Assembly (NCBI GenBank): GCA_900155495.1
Contig: FTLJ01001658.1
Span: forward strand, 1-28,206
From: Porogramme epimiltina
Taxonomy: Eukaryota; Basidiomycota; Agaricomycetes; Polyporales; Polyporaceae
Direction of reading: 5' to 3'
DNA length: 28,206 nt
Shown one piece after another: positions 1 to 9,314 of the stretch; the stretch's first letter is position 1, and each line of letters begins with the position of its first letter. The position numbers and the translations under genes were made by a program. Under the pieces are notes generated by a model, which was given only the letters and a program-made list of their open reading frames with translations, was not told the DNA's origin and did not search any database.

Positions 1-1366
1 GGCTGGGTGCGGGGTGGAGGGAGGGGGGAGGGCGTGGAAAGAGAGTATACTTATGTCGGCAGACGGGGGAGAGGGGAGCTGTAATGGGCGAATATCATGG
101 GGGGTATATAATTGCGGAGGACGCGTCTGGGCGGCTACGGGTCGACGACGACTCCCGCTGCCCCGGGGCCGCCCCTGCCGCGGCATCTGTCGGCCAAGGT
201 TTTCACGGCTCCGTCACTCCTCGCGCCCCGCCGCGGCGTCGGCCGGGCAATGTCCCGTTTGGGGCCCCGGCGCACACCGTCGCGCGTCGCGGGATCAAAC
301 GCTCGTAGGCCGCCTCGGCTCTGCTCCCCCTGGCGGCTGGCGGCTGGCGGCTGGCCCGTGGGGGGCGCCCGTCGCCAGCCCGCCCCGTCCCCGCGGGCAG
401 CAACCAGGGAGACGGCGGCGGGCTTCTTCGATCGAAACGGCCCGCGGGCGAAGGCGACGGGGAGGCCGGCGGGACACCGCACCGTGGCCAACGCTGGCTA
501 GCCCCCGCTGCCTGCGCCGCCGGCACGGCCCCCCTGGCCCCCCCAAGCCCGGCGGGCTAGGGCGGGCTTCCCCGGGTCGTCCTGGAGGGTGGCAGTACCG
601 GTACCTGCCTCGTTCTCGCCTCGTTCCCGCCGGCCTCTCCACATCGGTGTCCCCGTTCCCTCGTGCGGGCCCATCCCATCCCATCCCAACGTATTCCCGT
701 TCTAGAGCCGCCCACAGCCCGAGGCTCTGCGGCCCTGTGCCCGCTGCCGACTGCGACGTCAGCACCCTCCATTCCGCCCCCGACCCGCCCTCCGCGAGGC
801 CGCCCAGTGGCGCCCACCCACCCCGACAGCCATGCTTGGAAAAAGTAACACGAGATCGATCGACCAAGGCACCTCGCTAAGCACTTATGTACATACTCCG
901 TACGAATACCCTACGTTCGATCCGTCAGCGCCGGACGGCGGCTGTGTGTCTCGCGCATCAGCACTTCGCGCTCAGCGGCGCGAACCCAGACTAGCACTTC
1001 GCAATCATGATGACACATAGCGCCCTCCAACCGTCGCGCAGGCAAGCGATAAATCACGACGGGGTTCAATGTCTACCGACGGCAGTTACGCGTTTCAACG
1101 GAAGCTCCATGCTGGGATCCTCGACGCGAACGTGCATTCCCGCATCATGCAGCGGCGCGCGGCGCGAGCTGAGCCCTCACCTCAGTCGGCAAAAATGCAC
1201 ACTAGTGCTAGCTGCGGAAGATCGGCACAGGCAGAATTCAGCTTCGTCCGAGAGATAGGAGCGTGTCGCGCATGGACGTTTAGGTCGTGCAAGTATGTCA
1301 TCATTGCAGCAATGCCGCACGGGGATGTGATACGGTAATGTACGAATTTTGCTAACGATACATGTC
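1..1366. other. GC-rich stretch without a recognisable gene
   Basis: No reading frame here resembles a known protein. The many overlapping open frames up to about 880 have low-complexity Arg/Pro/Gly composition on both strands, as expected when GC-rich DNA lacks stops by chance. A TATATAAT-like string sits at 105-112, but nothing recognisable follows it. A 7-bp tandem repeat lies at 331-354 and three CCCAT units near 670-686. Positions from about 1000 to 1366 probably include the 3' UTR and downstream flank of RPP2. Confidence 0.6.
331..354. repeat. 7-bp tandem repeat (TGGCGGC, about 3.4 copies)
   Basis: Three perfect copies of TGGCGGC plus a partial TGG lie back to back. It sits in the GC-rich non-genic left end. 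No function is evident. Confidence 0.85.
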
Positions 1367-1828
1367 TTAGTCGAAGAGACCGAAGCCCATATCGTCGTCG
1401 GACTCCTCCTGTAAAACGTTTGCCAAGGTGGTTAAAATCTGGAGTCAAAAGGTGAAACGACAATGAGCTGACCTTCTCCTCTTCCTTCTTCTCCTCCTCC
1501 TTCTCGGCAGCAGCAGCGCCGCCAGCAGCAGGGGCAGCACCACCGGAGGAGGCAGCGACCGCACCACCAGAGGGCACCTGCGGTATACGTCTGCATAAGC
1601 ATCACGGAACTTGCCACGCAACGAGTCATCACTCACGGAGGCGAGCTTGGAGGAACCCTCGGCAATGAGGGCGTTGACATCCTTGCCCGCGAGCTCAGAG
1701 ATGAGCTTCTCGAGGCGGTCCTCATCGGCCTCAATACCGACGGCGCTCAGGACCTTCTTGATGTCCGCCGCGGAGGGGGAGGCGTTGCCGCCGATCTGGA
1801 GGAGGAGGTACGCAGCGAGATGACGCAT
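1367..1828 (-). CDS. RPP2: 60S acidic ribosomal protein P2
   Basis: This is the acidic stalk protein P2 of the large cytosolic ribosomal subunit; P1/P2 dimers on uL10 recruit and activate translational GTPases. Exons on the minus strand are 1828-1637, 1577-1473 and 1408-1367, giving 112 residues, normal for P2. The N-terminus reads [15 protein letters not shown], followed by the helical dimerisation domain (residues 1-64), an Ala/Gly/Pro hinge, a Lys/Glu run, and the diagnostic C-terminal tail [13 protein letters not shown] that binds elongation factors. Introns are 59 and 64 nt with GTGAGT and GTCAGC donors. Intron 1 is phase 0, splitting ASV so that GTG begins exon 2. It diverges from RPS15 with 438 nt between start codons. 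The N-terminal MRxLAAYLL favours P2 over P1. Confidence 0.95.
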
Positions 1829-2266
1829 CTAGAATGGGAGGGGGGAGAACGCGGTCGGTTGAGATGTTCCTGGTGTGTGCCTCGAGGCGGAGTGTCGCGC
1901 GGGAAACGTACGGTGGTAGTTTTTGGTGTTTAGTGGAGGAGTCCGGTAGCCACAAATCACTGCGCCCAACGAGCCCGTTAGTTCCGATTGCCCCAACGCG
2001 ACGAACGACGGCGACGGCGATGAACGTACCTTTTAATCCGCGAGGGAAGACCTGTGGATTCTATCCGAGGATGGGTTGGATACTTCGCACTTTCCATGCG
2101 GGATGGAGCGGTTACCGCTGGGGTGGCTGAGAACTGTACAGCTGCATTCCCACGCTTCTGCAGAAGCGCCCAGCCACCCGCCCTCGTTCAGACTCCGTTC
2201 GAAAGACGCCGTGCTCGAGTAACGCCTCAAGTCCCCCTACCGCAAGACCGCCTACGACACCTCAAG
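1829..2266. promoter_or_regulatory. Bidirectional promoter between RPP2 and RPS15
   Basis: This 438-nt interval lies between the divergent start codons of two cytosolic ribosomal protein genes and must contain both promoters and 5' UTRs. There is no clear TATA box. The side next to RPS15 is pyrimidine-rich just before its ATG, as is common in ribosomal protein leaders. A nested inverted repeat sits at 2121-2179. Shared regulation is inference from position and function. Confidence 0.6.
2121..2179. repeat. Nested palindrome in the RPS15/RPP2 promoter
   Basis: A perfect 16-bp palindrome CGCTTCTGCAGAAGCG (2153-2168) lies inside 9-bp inverted arms GGGTGGCTG (2121-2129) and CAGCCACCC (2171-2179). 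It lies 88-146 nt upstream of the RPS15 ATG, so it could be a dimeric factor site or, if transcribed, a stem-loop in the RPS15 leader. The TTC-GAA spacing is 4 nt, which does not fit a standard heat-shock element. Confidence 0.8.
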
Positions 2267-3065
2267 ATGGTGAGTGCTGCCGCTGTTGTCGACGCCGACA
2301 CGGGAGGATGGAATGCTGATGGTGTTGTCTGGGCTGCGATTGCAGGCTGATTCCGGAGTTACCGACCCCCAAGTCGCTGCCGACCTCAAGAAGAAGCGCA
2401 CGTTCCGCACCTTCTCCTACCGCGGAATTGAGCTTGACAAGCTCCTGGACCTGAGCAACGAGGAGGTGTGTAACCTTTGCGACCATCTACAACGGTATTT
2501 CTGACGATAGAACCGCTTTTAGTTCGTTGAGGTACGCATCAAGTCGAAATCCCCTCATCTAAAGACATTCTCTTTACACTCTGATCTTCTTCAGGTCGTC
2601 CATGCTCGTGCCCGCAGGCGGTTCCAGCGCGGCCTCAAGCGCAAGCCTATGGGCCTCATCAAGAAGCTCCGCAAGGCTAAGAAGGAGGCTCTCCCCAACG
2701 AAAAGCCCGCGGTCGTGAAGACCCACCTCCGTGACATGATCATCGTCCCTGAGATGATCGGCTCCGTCGTTGGCATCTACAACGGCAAGGTGCGTTTTCA
2801 TGACATTCGTTGCATTGGCGATATGTGGGTATGGATAGGGTGCTGATTGGGAGGTGTGCTGCTGCTGCTGCTGCAGGTCTTCAACTCGGTTGAGATCAAG
2901 CCTGAGATGGTCGGCCACTACCTCGCCGAGTTCTCGTGCTCATACAAGCCCGTCAAGCACGGTCGCCCGGGTATTGGTGCCACCCACTCCTCGCGTTTGT
3001 GAGTACATACCAGCGGCGCCATCCGGCCATTTTTCTGACTTCTTTGCAGCATCCCTCTCAAGTAG
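2267..3065 (+). CDS. RPS15: 40S ribosomal protein S15 (uS19)
   Basis: uS19 sits in the head of the small cytosolic ribosomal subunit near the decoding centre. Six exons (2267-2269, 2346-2465, 2523-2531, 2595-2789, 2877-2998, 3050-3065) give 154 residues, typical of the family. Recognised blocks include [48 protein letters not shown] and the end [19 protein letters not shown]. The first intron begins immediately after the ATG, a habit of fungal ribosomal protein genes. Exon 3 is only 9 nt and encodes Phe-Val-Glu; without it the conserved segment between SNEE and [10 protein letters not shown] would be shortened. Intron 4 ends in (TGC)6-AG. Convergent with LRG1 downstream. Confidence 0.95.
2857..2874 (+). 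repeat. (TGC)6 microsatellite at a 3' splice site
   Basis: Six perfect TGC units run straight into the AG acceptor (2875-2876) of RPS15 intron 4, taking the place of a normal polypyrimidine tract. Confidence 0.9.
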
Positions 3066-3801
3066 AGGACCCGGGTTTACGATTTTTATGTGCTCTTGTC
3101 CATCATCATGTGCAGTAGTCCCCAAAAATAATATGCAACAGCATGCTATGCGCACTCGGAACGCATACTCGTTCGCATTGTACTGTACACACGCTTGAAG
3201 TATGAGAACCGAGCGGTATCTGAGCTTCGGTTGGAGCACTTGATTGATGTCCATTGTCGACCCCAAGGCACAATCATCCAAGATCAGCCCCCATGTGAGA
3301 TGTGCAACGTTCATCGTTCATTGCCCTAACGGCGGGTCTGGGGAGGGTATAGATGTTCGTCCATGCTATAGGTTAAATGAGGTAAGGTGAAGTACAGATA
3401 CGCGGCAAATTGAGAGGGATAGGGAGAGGACGCGAGAGAGAGCTGGACGAGTGCGGATGTGGAACTGAGTATATAGGAAAGGGGCGGATGAGTGCAGATA
3501 CTACCGTGACTATGGGCAATGGCGATGTGCGAAAATGTCCGAGAGGACGACAGTAAAGAGGAGGGCCATACGTGATGTGTTCGATGCGCAGTGCTCAGTG
3601 CGGTGCGGAGATGTGGGACGGGAATGGATACAGGATGGGTCGGTCGGTGCGAGGCGGAGAGGCGGCGGCGGAGCATGGTGGGTGGTGGTGACGAGCGGGG
3701 GTCAGCGGAAGCAAAGGAGCGGGGGAGAGGGGGAGCGGCGAAGGAGTGTGAGTATGTGTGTGAGGGTGGAGGGTGGAGGGGGAGGAGAGGGGCGCGGCCG
3801 T
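3066..3801. other. Convergent intergenic region RPS15/LRG1
   Basis: This holds the 3' flanks of RPS15 (plus) and LRG1 (minus). No gene is supported. From about 3650 to 3800 the plus strand is almost all purine, so the LRG1 transcript end would be C/U-rich. AT-rich strings such as AAAAATAAT near 3124 could serve RPS15 3'-end formation. Confidence 0.55.
3764..3792 (+). other. G-quadruplex-type motif next to the LRG1 stop
   Basis: Four G-runs (3764-3766, 3771-3773, 3778-3782, 3789-3792) separated by 4-6 nt satisfy the usual G3+N1-7 pattern. It is on the strand opposite LRG1 and ends 10 nt before its stop codon. Confidence 0.6.
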
Positions 3802-6800
3802 TCAGCGGACCTGGGGCTGCCCGTTGGGCGCGAACGGGCGCGGGCTCTCGCTGCTCGTCCGCGACGCGGAGTTGACGAACGAGCTCGGCCGCGAGGCCGG
3901 CCGGTTCGGGTCCTGCACGACGGGCGGCCGGTCCATGCCCCACTCGGTGCTCGGGCTCTGCATCCCCTGCATGTTCGCGGGCATCCGCGGCTGCGGGGAG
4001 AGGATCGCGCCGAGCGCGGGCTGCGATGCCGACTGGGGCGTGCCCGCGGACGGGTACGGGTAAGGAGCGTGCTGCATCGATGGCTGTGGCCTGCCCTGCG
4101 GGTGGCCGTTGCGAAGCATGCTGTCCGAGGGGGACTGGCCTGCCATCGGAGGCCTATCAAGGAACTGGGGGTTGGACTGCGTCGACCTAGGCATAGGAGG
4201 GTCAGCCCGCAGCCTCACAGATTCGATCGCGGAGACGTTACCTTGGGGGCATAGAGCGGGAGTCCGCGGAGGTAGGCGTCGCTGGGTTGAAGTTAAATGG
4301 AGCGCTGCCCATCACCGGCGAAGTGAGGCCAGGAGTCCTTCCACCCGTCTTGACGCGCATGTAATTGTCCACCTTCTTCAAGAACTCCCTGCTAGGCAGC
4401 TCCATACAGTTTGTAAAGTATTCGTCATCCTGGAGAACGTTCAGGAACTCCTCGGGGACGATGTGGAACTGGTCTTGGTTCTCCAGTAGCATAGTGACCA
4501 CCCGGATCGCGGGGAAGCTCTCGTCCCGCATAGCGTTCTGACCGCGTGAGTACAGGATACTCGGGCAGATGACGGTCGCAAGGTTCTGAAGGTCCATCTT
4601 GCTTCCTGTCTCCTCGTCTAGGTGCGCGAAAGATGCCACCCATTTCAGGAATACAGAGAGCACTTCCAGCGTATCTCGGTGAGCTTTAGGTAAGATGAGC
4701 GATACCATGTGCAACATGCGCGTTCGCTCCTGATCAGTAGGGAGAGCTGCGCGAGTTTGTCGTCAGTCAGGAGGAACAGCGACCGTCATTATTGGCAGAG
4801 ACGCACATTGAGTCGCAACGAACAATCGATGCAACTTGTAGGTCATTAGGGGATCAGGGAGATCTCGGAAGAACTTCTTGAGCAATGCCGCGAGCTGCAC
4901 GGGGTTGTCCTGGGTCAGGTCGACGGACGAAGCATCCCGGTCGATCGCCTCGGTCAGTTCCTTGAGTCGACGGATATTGCCGTTTCTCCGGAATATACCC
5001 TCGATTGACATATCTGTGTGCAGATCAGCGACAGCGTCCATGGAGAACAAACCGTTGACGTACCCATTTGCCGCATAGCGGAGACCACATCATCGACGAA
5101 ACTCGGAATACGCATAGTCGCTCGTGAAGCGCCGAGGAGGGAGTCCGCACCCTCGCGCTCTACAAGAAGCTCCAGAGGCACGCCGAACACGCCTATAAGT
5201 ACCTCATCGTCAGTATCCTGACCCGTCATCAACACCCATCGCCGTCACACACACCTTTCTTCTTCACGTTCTTCTTGTCGCTGCCCTGTTTGAAGAGCTT
5301 ATTCCAGAAGGAGCTCTTCTTGACTTCAACCAACTCCAGGATCTCGTCAAGGTCGAACTGGTCCCGAAGCGGGGAACGCTGGAGCGCGAGGACGGCGCAA
5401 TGTTTGACGATGGCGAGTTGAAGAGGGCTGAGCTCCGCGATGTACGGAATAGAGCTCTGGCTCGGGAGCGACCGCCGTTGCTCACGCGCCTGGGCAGCTT
5501 CGACAAGCTGCGGGATATCGGCCAGGGTGATGCCATCCTCGATGCCGCCGACCATGGTGTCGTCCGCGGACAAGCCGGCAGGTGAGCTCGGACCGGACTC
5601 GTCGACAATCTTAACGGCGGTGTTTCCGCGTGCGAAGGGTGGCCGGATGATCTGCGATTGAACATTGGTGTCGATAGCCCCTGGAGATGGTAATGACCGC
5701 TGCTGCTGGGGCGGTAGAGGGTGTTGGGCATGGCTAGGGGGCGCCTTCTGGTTCTGGGGTCGAGCAACCCCCTGTTGCGCGGTCTGAGGGGCTGGCTGAC
5801 GAGTAGCAGGAGTGACTTCGTGCGGAGTGCGATGCGCGTGCGAAGTGTCCGACGAGTGAGCAACCTTGCCTGTCGGACTCTCCACGATTGTAGATCGCTT
5901 CGGCACTCTTGCCGTCGAAGACAGCTTGCGGTCCAAGTGCGCACTACGAAGGCGGCCAATATCGCCAGAATTCCGATATAGGTCTTTGTCGGCGTCTTGA
6001 CCTTGTGACGGCACGGCGGCTGCAAATCCATCAGCCACAGCAATCCACATGAGGAGCAAGTAACATACCAGGAGAGAGAGGCACGACGCCCCGCTTCTTC
6101 AACAGTACGTACAATCGCCGTAGCGCAACGTTCAAAAGGAAGGCGTACTGCTCCAACCGTGACACCGCTTGGAAACCCGGACGACAAGCCTGGTGAGCGT
6201 GGTCCGTGCAGAAAATAACCGTAGGAACGACCCCGAAGGAGGAAGTCTCCTTCATGGTATCCGTCTCGTACACGAAGCCAGTTACGTTCGCGGGAGGCCG
6301 CCGCGCGGTCGAAAGCTTCGGTTTCGGATCTTGGCCGTCCCTCGGGTCTCTGTCTCTCTCTTCCACTTTCGGCTCCTTGATTGCAGGCATGGCTGCGGCT
6401 TTACCACACGTCTGGCAGGTAAGACAGTGCGAGTGCCATCGTTGATAGGTGCCCAAGCGCGCACAGTCCTCCTCCACTGTTTGATTGCACCTGACACAAA
6501 GGTCGGATGGAGGGTGGACGACAGGGACCTTCGCCAGTGAAGGGTCTTTCGGCGCCCCACTAAACGGAGACTCGCCTGCGTTCTCGGGCGCCAGACTCTT
6601 GAACCCATACATAACACCCTGGGTGCCCGCGTTCCCGGAATCGCTCTGAGGGATAAGGTCCCCGTTGGCCCGCTTCATGATACGTCGAGCAGATGGATTT
6701 CCGCCCTGAATTGCAAGCATGTGCAGCTTGTCGAGGAAGTTCGTGATCGCCTCCCGGACCTCCTGCTCCCGCTCCAGCTTCAAAGCCCCCGTGAGTGCAA

Positions 6801-8937
6801 TGCGAATGAGGATCTTGAGGTAGTGAGCGAGACCGGTCACGAGCGCGAGAAGCTCCTGCGTCATCCCCATCCGCCGGGCGCCAGTCTCCTGCGTGTGCGA
6901 CAGGAGGGTGAAGAGGTCGACTGTCTTGCGGCACAGCATCCTCGCTTCGCGGACATGAGACATGCCTGATGTTAATCCGTGCCGTCAGTATGTGCGTGCA
7001 TGAGGCATTTGTCCATTAGGGTCACCTTTCAGCCGCATTCTCGCAAAATGATACTCCAAGTCATCAATAGTTGCGAAGAGCACCTCCACGTGAAGAATGA
7101 ACTTCTCCGCCATCCGGATAGCCTCCAGGTATTGCCCATTGCTGACTTGCCTCAACATGTCTGAGATGCAGGCAGCACTTGATTCTTCAAATGCAGAGAG
7201 CACACTGGATGGGGTTAGCTAAGGGCAGAGAAAGAGAGAATCACGTTACTCACGTCCAGATCCGATAAACCTGCTGCTCCATCCTAATCTGCTTCTCTCG
7301 TAGAGATTGCGCATTCTCCTTACGTTCCTCTTCGAGGTACGGCGCCTCTATAGGCTGAATTGTTTCGCTGTCCTCCGCGCCCGGCGGCGGTAGGCTGTTT
7401 GGCCGGCGAGACGAGACCTTGACGTTCCAGAACTATCATGCCATGTCAGGCCATGTCACGGTGGTATTTCGGTGGGGAGACGTACCTTATTGATCATGTA
7501 GCATTCCGGATGCCAACACTCGTCCCGCATGTTCCTGTTGATCTCCACAAACTGTTTGAGGATTGCGCTGTTGCAGCCTGCGCACTTGGTCGCATATCGT
7601 GTGGAGTAGTGGAAATGACAGTAAACGTCTCCTTCGTGCTCGTAGTACGAGTCCTGCGGGCCGAAGAGCGTGGGGCACACAGAGCACGTGAAGTGCTCGA
7701 CGTGGAACTTTTTGTCTACCTCGCGTGTTCACCACTGTGGGCTGTGCGAAAGGATGGAAAATGCTCACTGCATGCCGTGATATAGCTCCCCCGCAAGGCC
7801 ATCCCACATTTCGCGCAGATTAGATTCAAGCGCCGGAAGTAGTCTCGCTCGCAGAGGGGGTGCTGCTTGCCGTCTTGGCCGTCGATAGGGAAGAACTTGG
7901 ACGCAACAACCGTACCGCAGTCCTGCACTAATGGTGAATACGTGGTTCTCCGGCCTCCCGGACCAGCAAGGATCGCTTACCATACACTTGAAACACTGTA
8001 GGTGGTATACAGCGCCCAACGCTCGCACGAACGCACCCTGCATTGCCTTTCCGCACGCAGCACATGGTCTGGTAAATCCAAAGCGTCAGCTGGCGCAATT
8101 GAAGATCAAACCCAAGAGGAGCAGGGTCCCGCAGGGGCAACGGCAGGGAGAGCGCATGCCCAGCTTGGCACCCAATGAAGACCCAAGTAGCATTCAGTCC
8201 GCCCCGCCGATGTCCCCGCACAGCCCGGACCACCGCCGCTCCCATGGCCCTACTTGGCAGATAGCGGCTCATAGCGCATCGTGCACGGCACCCTCGAATA
8301 GCTCCCGAGCGGATGCTCGGGTCAGGAAGAAGGGAGGGGCTTACGTAGAAGCGACACTGTTGCTGGTGTGTGTCGTCGTCGAGGCTCCTCCGCGCTGGCT
8401 GCCCCCGGGTGTGGGAGGATCCGAGTTCAGCGACGAGTCCGAGTGGACGCTCCGGGGTCGGCTCGGCGACCGCTCGGAGTGATCAGAGGAGGATGCGGGC
8501 GGGTGCTGGTGATTGGAGCTGCTGCCCGGGGTGCCTGGTCGGCTGGCCCCGCGGAAGGGCGGGGCGGGGGACTGGGAGAGGCCGCGGTCGAACGCCTGGG
8601 GATCGCTCGTGCTCCAGGGAGCAGAATGGTTGAGGTCCTCGCTCCGGGCGTGGGGGCGGTCGTCCGCTCGGAGCGGCCGCTGATCTAGGTCGTGCGGGGA
8701 GCCGAGGGTAGACGCTCTGGTGGGGAGGACATTGCGATCCGTGGCAAGGAACTCTGGGCGTGTCGAGGAGGGGTGCGAGCCATTGGGGAGGGTGGAGCGG
8801 GGGTAGACGTGATCGTGGCCAGGTTCCTCGTCGAAGGCCGTGTAGGCCAGGATGCCGGAGTCGTTGGAGGACACTGAGGAGATGGACTGTTTGTTCTGGT
8901 GGTCGGGCCCGCTCATGACGACGGCGCCGCGAGACAC
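3802..8937 (-). CDS. LRG1: LIM-domain Rho GTPase-activating protein (Lrg1 family)
   Basis: Lrg1-type proteins are GAPs for Rho1 and restrain cell-wall synthesis and polarised growth. Twelve exons (8937-8345, 8068-7981, 7922-7769, 7715-7486, 7432-7254, 7204-7026, 6965-6069, 6019-5255, 5192-5064, 5013-4807, 4746-4242, 4186-3802) give 1436 residues. In order: a disordered Ser/Pro-rich N-terminus (1-198); LIM1 from C200-AA-C203; LIM2 from C263-AK-C266; a half LIM (CAGC then CWHPEC) near 322-360; a helical segment (about 375-560); a further LIM from C631-VR-C ending FCTDH near 730, with about 65 residues in its second-finger loop; a basic Pro/Gln-rich linker; RhoGAP at about 1030-1232 with EGIFRRNGN carrying the arginine finger R1080, plus NLATVICPSIL; and a low-complexity tail. 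The first intron is 276 nt; the others are 49-62 nt. An alternative start eight codons downstream (MSGPDHQ) is possible. The LIM-LIM-LIM-RhoGAP order matches Lrg1, not Rga1/2. Confidence 0.92.
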
Positions 8938-9314
8938 GGCTGGCGATGGGCGGGCGGTGGAAGTCGGGGGAGGGGGCGGACAGGGTAGCCAACGGGTTTA
9001 ACAGAGTGCAGCAGACGGGAACCAGCTCAATCTCGACGATGAATTCGGAACACCAATTTCGCGTACAGCTCCTGTGTGACACTCTTCCCACGTGGCTCCG
9101 TGTCACATCCCGCCTGTCAGTCTCCACTGTTTCACCGCCCCCAGTCACGCGGTTGGGTCGGTCAGGCCTTGCCTCGCCCCCGCACTCGAGTTCCGGCTGG
9201 CGGTGTGTCGTTCCTCAAACCACAGAACGGGCGGTACAACTCAATCGCATAGATCCCCCCTCTCGTACATCAACATCACAAACTACACTCCTAAAGTAAA
9301 AAGTTCATCCGTTT
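8938..9314. other. Intergenic region between CPS1 3' end and LRG1 start
   Basis: These 377 nt separate two minus-strand genes and should contain the LRG1 promoter and leader and the CPS1 3' UTR. No TATA-like element or other gene is evident. Confidence 0.5.

Noticed and set aside
14..880. Long open frames on both strands at the left end
   Set aside because: All are Arg/Pro/Gly-rich, overlap each other on both strands and resemble no family; GC-rich DNA explains them.
1182..1577. Continuation of the RPP2 second exon frame past 1473
   Set aside because: Splicing at 1472/1409 restores the universal P2 tail, so the extension is intron and 3' flank.
2153..2168. Heat-shock element at the promoter palindrome
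   Set aside because: TTC and GAA are 4 nt apart instead of the 2 nt of the standard nTTCnnGAAn unit.
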